DNA of 64,000 bases from Buddleja alternifolia. Its lineage: Eukaryota > Streptophyta > Magnoliopsida > Lamiales > Scrophulariaceae. The DNA is taken from NCBI GenBank assembly GCA_019426215.1, contig CM033403.1, positions 1,307,001 through 1,371,000 of the forward strand. Reading direction: 5' to 3'. The notes beneath the pieces are model-generated. The model was given only the letters and a program-made list of their open reading frames with translations, made no database searches and was not told the origin of the DNA. Made by a program: the position numbers and the translations under genes. Positions within the stretch are counted from its first letter, which is position 1. Each line of letters starts with the position of its first letter. Below, piece after piece: positions 35,360-46,500 of this stretch.

Positions 35360-36710
35360 TGTGGTGCCCGATGTTAACCGTCCGTAACAACACGGAATCG
35401 AACAAATAATATAGTGAAAGTAAGATCGTCTCCACAGGGAAGGTTATCAAGTACCAAACAAAGTTTATCTTATTATTTAGACTATCGATTATCAAAGATT
35501 TGAGATTTTAACTAATTAAAAGCAGAAATTTTATAAAAATAGAATTAATTATAAATAATTAACACAAATATAATTAAAACGAATAATCAATTAACGAAAA
35601 GACTAGGGATTAAGATTTCATCAAGGTATTTCTATGGATTATTGACTTTCAATGGATTATCATTCTTGTTTAAATTAAAGACCCAATTTCCTTAATTACA
35701 TGAATACTCTCCCGAGATCTTCATGAGTACCCACCTAAATCAATTAACGTCACTCCCATGATCAAAAACTAATTTAAATGAATCCATTAAGTTCTATGAA
35801 TATTGTTTAACTAGTCTCATGCAAAATTACCAATATCCCTATTAAGCAATTTACACATGTCTATTAAATCTGAACTAATAAACTAATTCACCTCCCGGTA
35901 CTTCTTAATTTATCTTAAATCATGCAATTGGTGATCAAGCAATTACAAGCATTAAACACTCATCAATAGATAAACCAAACAAGAAATCACATCCATAAAT
36001 CATCAATAATCCAAATCAATACACAAGACTACATCTTAAACCCTAGAAAATAATTTAGCTATGCATAATTAAAGAAAAACAAGAAATAAATTGCATAAAC
36101 ATAAAGTTACTCATGTTCAACAATGGAGGATTGGAAGAATACAACTTGAGAAGATGAAGCTTTTCTCTCCAAGAACTCTTCTCCAAGAACTCTTCAAGAT
36201 CTCTTTTCTCTCTCTAGAAGTCTTCAAGATCTACTTTTTTTGCAAGAATGAATTATTCTACCACCTCACTCTAGCCTATAAAATGTTTTTGCCACTTTTT
36301 TTAACTAAAAAGGAGTCTTAGATACATAAATTATGCTCATCCAAGTCATAAAATCGGCCCACAAAAATATAAAAATCCGCAGCTGCACAGCTGTGCAGAA
36401 TATCTGCACAGCTGTGCAGTTGCCTGTGCAGAAATTTTTCTCTTCATTTTTCTTCAACGAAACATTCTCGTTTGGCCTTTCTAATGCATTTCTTCACATC
36501 CTCTTGGATAGCCTTCATTATTCTCGTAATAAATACTCCTTCAACTCATCAAAATCATCGCTTTTATGCCTACAAAAGCATTGAAACGACTTAGAAATCA
36601 AAATACATAAATTAGGCTAAAAATAAAGGAAAAGACTAACAACAAGGCATAAAATAAAGATAAATGTGAGGTAAATCATAATGAAAATATGTAAAATATG
36701 AGACCTAACA
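35360..36710 (-). mobile_element. Athila-like 3' LTR (minus orientation)
   Basis: Plus-strand ends TGTGGTGCCCG and AGACCTAACA give TG...CA in both directions. Immediately to the right, CACCCCACACTTAACC at 36713-36728 is the complement of a polypurine tract, fixing the element's orientation as minus and this LTR as the 3' one. It is 1351 bp. Short ORFs inside it (36091-36321, 36333-36584) are chance. No partner LTR is in the window. Confidence 0.8.
36375..36432. repeat. TGCACAGCTGTGCA palindromes in LTR
   Basis: AGCTGCACAGCTGTGCAG, CTGCACAGCTGTGCAG and a half site follow each other within 58 bases. The same type of palindrome, with AATT, ACTG or GTGG centres, recurs in the internal region of the element at 38742-38886. 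Confidence 0.85.
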
Positions 36711-37940
36711 AACACCCCACACTTAACCTTTACTCGTCCTCGAGTAAATCCAAACAAAACAAAAACAAAAACAAAACTAAAGATAACACCACTTTCGTAG
36801 GGAACACGATTGCACTTAGCACGTGCAACAAGCCGTTAAACCCCTAGGTTACCCCTAGTGAACAGTTTTGTCTCGTGAGGGTTTGCAGAGAATATACCCA
36901 CAAAATTCATGACATTCGTCTATCTGCCTCATCGTTCATCAAATCAGCAACTAGTCACAACATTTATGACTCCCCACAATCATCACACATAAATCAATAA
37001 ACACGTAGAATCATTATTTTTCCACATATGAACATCTTTACTATCAAGTCATCACACTAATCCCAAACAAGTTCAATTTCATATACATCCATTCGTGCTT
37101 GATTTATGAATTCTAGCAAGGGAACATTTCGGATATTTCAAGCAAAAAAAACACAACATCTATCATATTTCATCTTTATGCTTTCTCCTTCATTCACAAT
37201 CGATCAACCCGTGCAATGTTTCGCTAGTCAAGCTTTCTATGTCACCCTGGTAACGAGTTTTGGGCCAATGACTCTCAAACCAGTTGGTTTTAAGGCACTA
37301 GGTGTCAAGACACCCCAACGGACTTAATCACTCAAGTGACAAAGGCTAGAAACGAAACTGGGTGATTTTAGCTTTCATTAGCCACCGAATCAACTTTCTT
37401 TCCTTATTTTCTTCATCGATTTATTTTTTATTTTTTTTATTTTCTCGACTTTCCTCCAATATCACCATGTATCAAAAAAATATGTAATTGCTTTTATCTC
37501 CCCGATCAATCCCCTTTACTAAAACTCGTGTGTAGTGTGTAAAGATGCATAGAAATTTTACAAATTTCAGGCTCAGCGATCAAACTCAATAAAAAGAGTA
37601 TCCATGTACAGAAATCAAATTCATATGTTTATCTAGTCAAGAGCTCAAATATGGGAACACAAATATTATGAACAAGTCAACCAATTTTCAGCAACAACTC
37701 AGCAAAAATGGACGTATGCCCAATTCTTTCACCACTTAACCACATTACCCCACACTTAGCAATTCAATACACGCAATACTCAACAAAAAAAAAACATGTA
37801 ATATGTCCGATCCTTTCACCAATTTAACAACAAACACCCCACACTTGAGCAATTCAATAAACTCTAATCACAATTTGCAAACACTAATTGCCTTGGAGTC
37901 GGTAGGGTGATGGTCTCTCGCGATAGTATTGTAATTGAGA
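36711..37940 (-). mobile_element. Athila 3' internal non-coding region
   Basis: It begins with the polypurine tract and the conserved segment TTACTCGTCCTCGAGTAAA. It holds several phrases of the type CCACACTTAACC and CCCACACTTAGC. No ORF is credible; 37106-37327 is chance. The sequence AACACTAATTGCCTTGGA occurs twice, about 37882 and 37941, bracketing a 40-base spacer next to the GC-rich segment. Confidence 0.55.
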
Positions 37941-37959
37941 GAACACTAATTGCCTTGGA

Positions 37960-38600
37960 AGAAAAATCGCACCCAAAAGAAGTGTGGCAGCAGTGATGTG
38001 GGAAGTCGGACGACGGAGGTGGAACTAAGTTGTGGATGTGAGATGACGGCGACGAAGGCGTTTATGAGTCGCGGTCGAACTGCGGAGGTTGATTGTGAGC
38101 TTGAAGACGGATCGAGAGACGACAAAGGTTGAGACGATGGCGGCGATGGAGTGCGACTGCGACGTGGTGGAGATGAGACTGAACGGGGAGCAGTGGCGCA
38201 TGTGAGCAGACGGCGGATCTGGGTTGTGGATCCGAGACGGCGCTGTGAAGAGATGGCGCCCGGAGGTGGCGACGTCATTGAAACGCGACGGCGGCGGCGT
38301 GGATCTGTGATTTGCTCCGGCTGTTGGAGGGGGTGAAACGGTGAAGACGACGAGTGGTGCGGCTTGCGGCGGCTGACCGTGTGTTGAAGAAGACGGAAGT
38401 GAGACGGCGCCGGTGAAGAGAAACGGCGGCATGGTGGTTGGCTGGAGAAGACAACGGCGAACAGCGGCAGTAGATTTGTGGTTGTGACGAGCGCTTGGTC
38501 GCGCGGGGCTGGACGAGATGCGGCGGCGACATGGCTCCGGTTGAAGGTAGGCGACGGCGGGAGGAGTTGATTGCGTGGTGGAGAAACGAGAGAGAGAGAG
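37960..38600. other. GC-rich segment in Athila internal region
   Basis: The base composition jumps from about 30-35% GC to well over 50%, with many GGCGGC/GACGGCG motifs on the plus strand and an (GA)n run at 38588-38605. Open frames exist on both strands (37946-38659, 38025-38777, 38275-38874, all minus). They are rich in Ser/Pro/Arg and have no recognisable domain, which is typical of composition-driven ORFs. It may be a captured piece of a host gene or leader, or a low-complexity expansion. Confidence 0.5.
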
Positions 38601-38741
38601 AGAGAAATGTTTGGCTGAAATGTGAGGTGGTGGAATGATTTTTGGGATTTTGACCCCACTTTTCAAATTTTTTGTATTTTTTTTTTCCAAAAAAAAAAAA
38701 AAAAATTTTTTTTTTTTGAGGGTGCAAAAGTGCGAAAATTT

Positions 38742-38886
38742 TGCACAATTGTGCACGAAAATTGCACAGTTGTGCACGGCGAGTTTGATCTTGTGCTAAA
38801 AAATTGCACAACTGTGCACCTAAAAATTCTTCTAAGTGCGAAAATTGTGCACAGTGGTGCGAAAATTGGCACAATTGTGCATCTGA
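38742..38886. repeat. TGCACAATTGTGCA-type palindrome cluster
   Basis: Five sites: TTGCACAATTGTGCAC, TTGCACAGTTGTGCAC, TTGCACAACTGTGCAC, TTGTGCACAGTGGTGC and GGCACAATTGTGCAT, at roughly 15-60 base spacing. It is preceded by A/T homopolymers at 38677-38720. Confidence 0.85.
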
Positions 38887-39130
38887 TTTACATTGTATAA
38901 TGCCTCATGCACCTCGTTTTTCATGTTATTGACCTGCAATAAGAATACCTTTCATTAATAAAGCATTTGAGCACCGAAAAATAAAAATGAAATAAAATAA
39001 AATAAAACCTTCAAACATAAAATATTGAAAACAAAATAAGAAGAAAACGACAATGACAAAAATAACGAAAACTCTTGGGTTGCCTCCCAAGAAGCGCTTG
39101 TTTAAAGTCATTAGCTCGACTTAGACAAAA

Positions 39131-39925
39131 TTATTGTTGAGTTTTGGCGAGGGAAATTGCTTTCCCTCGAGGAATATCATCGCCTGAAAAATACAAAGCA
39201 CGATTAATTCTTTTCATATCAGATATATTCCAACCTATTCCATCTTTCTTCCATTCCAAATCACTTAACCATCGGTCCAGTTCAGGTGTACATAGAGTAG
39301 AATGTACGATAACAGATAAAAATTCATTATTGCCAAGAAGAGCGTACCTGAGATATGGAGGAAGAGATTTAATTTTTACCTTAGGTCTAGAAGATATTTC
39401 GCGATACGACTCTAATGGATCTCTTTTACCTTGAGCAATTTCTTCTTTGATGGCCTCTTCAATCACATCCACTAAATAACATTTTTCTTCAAAAGGTGGA
39501 GATTTCATCACTTTATTTAAGTCGAACTCCACCTTCTCCTCTCCAATGTTCAACGCTAGGTTGCCAGCACGCGCATCAATGACGGTTCCCGCAGTTGCGA
39601 GAAACGGTCTTCCAAGGATGATTGGTGTTTTCAAATTTTCATCCATCTCAAGCACCACGAAGTCACATGGGATGTAGAACTTGTCCACTTTCACGAAAAC
39701 GTCTTCTAATATTCCCATAGGGCGTTTTATGCTCCCATCCGCCAATTGAAGTGACATCTTTGTGTTTTTAAGCTTTTGAAAGCCTAATTTCCTGCAAATT
39801 GAATAAGGCATTAGACTAACACTAGCTCCTAAATCACAAAGTGCTTTATCAAAGTGGAATTTTTCAATAGTGCAAGGAATTGAAAAACTCCCTGGATCCT
39901 TTAGCTTTGGAGGAATGTTTCGTTG
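39131..39925 (-). pseudogene. Athila-type retropepsin fragment, lacking RT
   Basis: One open frame of about 260 codons on the minus strand. It starts near IPPKLKDPGSFSIPC, has the aspartyl protease active site CDLGASVSLMP and the flap-side ILGRPFLATAGTVIDA. It then runs through SLPPYLRYALLGNNEFL and GIGWNISDMKRIN, a region that normally leads into reverse transcriptase. Instead it diverges and stops after IPRGKAISLAKTQQ. Next comes the Athila-type segment complementary to GGTTGCCTCCCAAGAAGCGC (39078-39097). So RT, RNase H and integrase are absent: this is a non-autonomous element of gag-protease type. Its upstream (gag) side is cut at about 39925, where the Tat PMD gene begins on the other strand. 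Confidence 0.8.
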
Positions 39926-42900
39926 ATGCATATCCCTGGTTCGAAAGGTTGCATCATCTTCATAGCAAATGGGAAGGCAATCGGCTTTTAGGGCTTATTC
40001 GAATAGCATGTTATCCAGTTCTTCCCTTCGAACAAGTAGCAACAGATGCTATTGCGTATTCCTGGCACCCTTCGTACAATGGCTTTATGCTACCTCGGGG
40101 TTTTCAAACAATCACGTTGGAAGACGTTTCTCTGATTACTGGTCTTTCTCCGACGGGTGCACCCCTTCCTACTGGCGAGCCGTTACCTAACGCTCGCGCT
40201 CTCTTATTATCCACTGAAACTTGGTTGAAGCATCATGGCAAAAATAAAGGTGGGAATATTGCTTACACTGCTTTGGTCAAATTCTTTATCAGTTGCGATG
40301 ACCTGCCTACCCCCTTCGAAGAGGTCTTATTTTTGAATTTTGTCTTCTCCCGGCTATTTATGAACGCTGGTTGTGTCGTGAATAAGACTTTTCTTACTTT
40401 TTCTGTTAACATTGCTGTTACCATGGGACCCATCGAGCTGGCTCCACTAGTGTTATCTCAGTTTTATCGTATGATGTTTAATTTGAATAGTGACCCTTCG
40501 AATGCTCATAAATTATCTGGCCCCCTTTGGTTATTGACATGTTGGTCCTTCCTATATTACCCCAAGTTATTAAATATTAGGACTGTACAAACCCTCGAAG
40601 CTTCGATCTCAATTGAGGAACGACGGTCCTCGAAAAAGTCCTCCAATTTCCGATTTGAACCTGTTTCGAATTGGGTTTGTTATGGGGAAGCTAGCATCAA
40701 TTTGTTGATCCCCCTTGAGAAGGTATCATATCTCGAGGTTTTGGGCGCTATTTATAACCCGCTTTATGTTTCCACATGGTGTCCCTTTTTTGAAGCAAGA
40801 CACGATCAAGCTCGAAATCATTGGTCTCATACTGCTTTACCTGATTGGATGCGAATGATTGACTCGCTTGATTCCTCCGTAGATGATCACCCCTACTGGA
40901 GGTCTATTCTATCATCCTGAGACTTCCTATATGCTGACAATATCCCCAGAGTCTAAGTTTACAACCCCCCAGGTAATACCAACGTGTTTTTAAGTGTGTA
41001 TGTCTGTGACCTGTAAATATGATGAACTTTTTGAGCTTATAGATTTCAAATTGTTATATTTTCGAGCATTTGGCGTTTCTTGGGCACATAACCTTTTCGA
41101 GCATGCCTTATTTCGAGTGTTATATTTTCGAGCATCTGATATTTCTCGAACACAGCCTTTTCGATCATGCCCCATGTCGAGCAGGCCTTGTTTCGACTAC
41201 ATTGTATTTCGAGTGAGTCTGGTCTCTAGTTTAGTCTAATTCTTATCTTTATTTTGTAGCTCTGTTGGCGGCAATTTGGCATACCCCAGTGCTTTTCTCT
41301 GCCATTTCTGGGTACCATGAATCGTCCTTGGTCAAGCAGGCAATTTCATATCGCGAACCATCAAAGGGCCAAAGCCGAGGCTCTCATTTGGAATCAAGCT
41401 TCTTGCCAAATTCCCCCTTGCTTTATTCCCAGTTTTTGCAGAGTCATCCGAGTCGAGAGATGTTTCGTGGACTTTTGGAATAAAGTTTTGAGGCGCAGTT
41501 ATTCAAGACAGATCATCTGCACGCAAATCACAGACATTACCAGGCTGTGTGCTGGCACGGTGAATATGGCTCAACTCTCGAGTCTTTTATCGATTAAGGT
41601 AACCTTCGCATGTTAGTGTAACTTTGATCAAAATGTTTAAGACTCAATCTTATGTTCTCTCTTACAGGATGATGATTACATCCTTCCGTACGATTTAATT
41701 TTGGGGTGGAGATTCGAGCGAGATAACCCCCAAGTTCGAGAAGCGGTGGCACTGTCCTAAGCTCTTCGAGATTCATTTGCTCCAACTGAGTTATTTTCTA
41801 TCCCTACCTGCGCTACTCGAAAACGAAGTGCACTTACCATCCGGGAGCCCACAGCTTCAATTTCTCGAGAAGAGCCCCTTCGAACACTTGGTGAAGAAGA
41901 AAATGATGAAGACGATGCAGCTCAATATGCTCTTCAGCCAAGATCCAGGAAACGCTTACGTGCACACGGGTTTCTTGGCGCATCAAGTAATTACTCAACT
42001 GTTCTTAACCTTTTATTCGAAGATTACTTCTTTACTTGATAATTTGCTCATTTGTATTCCTTATGCAGGCTCTTTGTGTGGAGCTGCTGTCTTCGAAAAA
42101 GAGACATCAACTATCGAGGCCGGCGTCGAGGATGTTTTTGAGACCATCCTTGAAGAGGGTTCGCCCGATTTAGAGCCCCGACCGGTTTCGCCCGTCCCTG
42201 AGGAAGTTTTGCCTGATCTTGGGACTCATCAAGCTCCAATCGAAAAAGACCTCATCTTGGGTACTTTTAAAGGTGTCATCTAGTTCCCTGAATCGGTTAA
42301 TCACTTCAAGGTTTCCTTGCGCCGTATAGTCATTGGTGCGCCTTTGTCGCTTTACTCTTTTTTGATATTCTACTTCTTACTTTCTCTCCAGGGAATTTGT
42401 CAAGTACCGCTCTCGAGAAAATAGACCTTGGTCCAGAGATTATTACGAGCACTGCTCCTAATCTCTCGAGATTTCCTTCGTCAGGTAAAAAAAATTACCA
42501 TGTGTATGTTTTATATTTGGGAAGATTTTGACAACCTAATTATTAATATTCATGAACAACTTCTTTCCTCGGACCTCCAGGCATGCCTGGCTTACCGTCT
42601 TCGGTGCGGTTCTCAATTGGTACTACAGCGGGAATATCCATCATCGTTGTGGATTCGTTTATTCTTCACAACCTCAGTACGAACCCTATGCTTGGATCCC
42701 AAGTTCGGCCTATTCTGGATTCTTCTCATATTTCCTCCTCAGTACAAATAGAGGAGGTTGAAGATATCTCTCCTTTGGCTATCTCAACTAGCCCGGTCAT
42801 GGACCCTGGATCTTCGAGCTCCACCTTGGCTCTTGTTGCCCCGGCTGAAGGTATAAATCTATCTCGTCAAAATGTGCAATACTCCATTCCCCTTTATAGT

Positions 42901-43482
42901 TTGACAAATTAACTTCGGGATTCCCTTTCTTTCGATAATGCAGCGCATGTCGTATTCTCTCAAGTTGCCTTAAACGAAGCTCTTATGGACATAAAGCATA
43001 ATCTTAATGATCCCCATCTACTAGTGGAACTTCATTTTCTCCTTGATGAAGCGGCCGCAAGGATGGCTAGTACCTGGCTTCCCATGTTCGAGACGGCTCG
43101 TGAGGTTTTCGAGAATAGCCTTGCTCGCCTCCGCTCTCTTGCAGATCAGGGTATCAACCTTTTTACTGAAACATTATCTTCTAACCATGTTCAACAACTG
43201 AATCAGCTCCGTGGCCAGGTTGCCATCTTAGAAGGTTCTCGTGATAGTTATTTGGCTCGAATTGCCGCTCTCGATGCCCAGATCGCCGATCTTCAACTTG
43301 AACGGGATCACTTAGTCCAGTCAACTGACCAAGTCGAAGAGAACATCTCAGCTTTGAATGACCAGATTGTCGCTCTATCGATCGAGCTCGAAGAAATAGC
43401 AAAACCTGCTGTACTCGAAAGAGACGCTTTTGACTCGGCTTTAGATATTTTATCTAGTTCTCTGTTCTTCCTTCAACCTTAG
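39926..43482 (+). pseudogene. Seven-exon plant mobile domain (PMD) gene, antisense in Tat element
   Basis: The coding strand is plus, opposite to its host retrotransposon. Exon 1 (39926-40972, 5' end cut) encodes a PMD: ECFVDAYPWFERLHHLHSKW, WHPSYNGFMLPRGFQTITLE and DVSLITGLSPTGAPLP. Good donors and acceptors then define exons 41260-41598 (WNQASCQIPPCFIPSFCRVI, RRSYSRQIICTQITDITRL), 41668-41986, 42069-42272, 42392-42484, 42581-42850 and 42944-43482. The last exon encodes a long coiled coil with QLNQLRGQVAILEGSRDSYL. Stops at 40918-40920 and 40954-40956 interrupt the end of exon 1; both are C-to-T type. The gene ends tail to tail with the integrase frame, 33 bases away. PMD proteins are known both as host proteins (MAIN/MAIL family, silencing) and in some gypsy elements; which role this copy had is unknown. 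Exons 3-5 are less sure than 1, 2, 6 and 7. Confidence 0.8.
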
Positions 43483-43515
43483 CACATTTTCGAACAATGT
43501 TGCTTTCATATTTTG

Positions 43516-46500
43516 TTATTGTAAAAAATTCTTATCCGTTTCGGGTAATCTTTTAAATATAATGGTTTCGTTTTCATTCCATATACTTGGTGTATACTTT
43601 TTTAAGTATTTTGCATTTAATGCTTTTCCGTACTTGTCCCCATTTATCCATTGGAGTTCGAAAGCATTTCCAAATAATTTACTCGAGATTAAAAATGGTC
43701 CTTCCCATTTAGATGACCACTTCCCATAAAAGTTATCTTTTGATCCTTCAGGCAAAATCATTTTCCAAGTTAAATCTCCTACTTCGAAGGATCTTGCGTT
43801 TACTTTTTTTATTATAACTCCTTTCAATTCTATTCTTTTGTAGTTCTATTTGTTGCAATGCTTGAACTTGCAATATTTCATGATCTAGCTTTTTGATATT
43901 CATGTTTTCCATGTACTCTTCGGTTGAGAGTTGTGCTTGTTCGAGTATTCGTCTGGACTTGATATTGATTTCTAAAGGAATTACTGCCTCATGACCATAC
44001 ACTAATTGGAAAAGGGATATTCCTAGGTTGTCCTTCTTGATTTTCCTTAATGCCCAAATTGCATCGGTTAACGATTCATGCCAATTTCTCGGGTTTAGGC
44101 TTATCATTTTTGAGATGCAACCTTTAATTAGCTTGTTCGACGATTCAGCTTGGCCATTCGCTTGGGCGTAATAAGGTGTTGAATTTATCAATTTTATTCC
44201 GAAATGTTCCAGAAATTCGAGTACTTCTGTGCTATTAAATACTCTAGCCTGATCGAAGGTTATGGTTTCTGGAATACCAAATCTTGTGATGATATACTCC
44301 TTAATGAACTCGATCACTTGTTTTGAACTTATATTCTCGAAAGCTGTAGCCTCTATCCATTTGGTAAAATAATCAGTGGCCACCAAGATATACTTATGCT
44401 TCTTAGATGAAGCTGGTTTAATTTCTCTAATTATGTCCATGGCCCAACCTCGAAATGGCCAAGGTTTTACTATGGAATTTAAACTGATAGTCGGTTGCCT
44501 CAAAATTTTCCCATGTTTCTGACGTTGTTTACATCCCTTAGCATAGCTTATACAAACTCGTAAGATAGTTGGCCAGTAGAATCCATATCTTTGTATCAGC
44601 CACCTCATTTTCTGTCCTGACTGATGGGCTCCGCACACCCCTTCGTGGGTTTCTGCCATTATAATTAGTGCATCCTCCAGGTCGAGACATTTCAACAAAA
44701 CCCCTTGAGGATCCTTTCTATATAACTCTTGCCCATCATAAAAGTAATGATGTGCCATCAATTTTAGCTTATTTGAGAATCCCCCTCTAGCTGGGTCTTG
44801 GAGATATTCGATGACCTCAAGGCGCCAATCTTATTCTTCTTTAAGAATATCTATTTTGTGAATTCGAGCCACCTTTTGCTCGGAAGGTAGTACTATCCTC
44901 GGTTTGAGTTGGATAGTTGACTCAAACATATCTGAATCGATTTTATATCCCGATGCTAATTGAGCCAAATCATTAGATATTTGATTCTTTTCCCGTGGTA
45001 CATACGAAACTTCAACTGTCTCGAAACATTTGAATAACTCATTTATTCGAGCAAAAGAGGTTATTGCTACGGGACTTACACATTTAAATATTCCCTTCAC
45101 TTGATTTATTATCAATTGAGAATCCCCTTTTATCTTTATACTCTTTGCTTTCATATCTCGTAGTACCTCTAATCCTAAGATAAGGGCTTCGTATTCTGCC
45201 CTATTGTTAGTGCAGTCACCTTCGATTTTCGCGTACATTTTAGTAATTAATTTAGACGGGGATATTATATATATGCTGACCCCTGCGCTATCTCGAGTGC
45301 TTGATCCGTCGAAATAGAGAATCCAAGGAGCGGTGATAATGACATCAATTTCGAAATGTCCCCTGGTTCCCTTATCTATAGATGGATGATCCGCTAAAAA
45401 ATCAGCCAAGGCTTGACCTTTTACTGCTTTTTGTGGCACATAGATCAAGTCAAATTGGAGTAAGCTAAGACTCCATTTACTTAATCGACCTTTAACCAAA
45501 GGTTAATTGATCATAAATTTGATGATGTCGGTCGGGGATACCACTTCGATAGAATATGCAGCAAAATAATGCCTTAATTTAGTAGAGGCAAAATATAGGC
45601 TGAGGCACCATTTTTCTATTGAAGTATACCTTTTTTCTGCATCATTTAGAAGACTACTCAAGTAAAATACAGCTTGTTCGTAGCCTCTGTCGTTTTCCTG
45701 CACTAAAAGGCACCCTATTGACACTTCTGCTGCTGATATATATAATCTTAGCTTTTTTCCTTTTCAAGGAGGAATTAGCACCGGAGGCTGAACTAAATAT
45801 TTCTTTATAGCATCGAATGCTTCTTTTTGCTCATCGCCCCATACAAATTCATCCTCATCTTTTAGTCGTAATAAAGGGAAGAAAGCCTCTGTTTTTCCGG
45901 CTAAGTTGGCTATAAATCTTCGTAGAAAATTCACTTGCCTGAGGAAACTCTGAAGTTCTTTTTTATTGTTCGGAGGTTTAGCTTCTATAATGGCTTTGGC
46001 TTTGTTTCGGTCCACTTTGATGCCTCAATGATGTATTAGGAACCCTAAAAAAATTTCAGCTTCCACGCCGAAAGCACATTTCAAAGGATTCATTTTTAAA
46101 TTAAATAATCTCATTCGTTGGAAAGATTCAATTAAAAATCGTTTATGTTCTTCGTGATCTTGAGCTTTAACCACTATATTATCGATATATATTTCTAAAG
46201 ACTTTCTGATTACATCATGGAAAATGTAATTCATAGTCCTCTGGTAGGTGGCTCCGGCATTTTTTAAGCCGAACGGCATGACCCTCCATTCAAATGTCCC
46301 TATGGACCCTGGACATCTGAAAGCTGTTTTATGCCGATCCGCTTCAGCTATTTTCAACTGATAATATCCAGAATACCCATCCATAAAGGACATCACCTTA
46401 TGCCTAGCAGCTGCATCAATCAATACATCTGCCATTGGCATCGGGTATTCGTCTTTCGGTGTGGCCTTATTCAAATCTCTAAAGTCGATGCATATTCGTA

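Noticed and set aside
37946..38874. Minus-strand ORFs of 199-250 codons
   Set aside because: Three overlapping frames are all open because of high GC and low stop frequency; Ser/Pro/Arg-rich, no motif. Kept only as a composition anomaly.
39131..39925. A host aspartyl protease gene
   Set aside because: The frame matches the Athila protease and linker, is followed by Athila non-coding sequence and has no introns or promoter.
43181..43402. Minus-strand ORF opposite PMD exon 7
   Set aside because: Shadow of the coiled-coil exon; no recognisable sequence.
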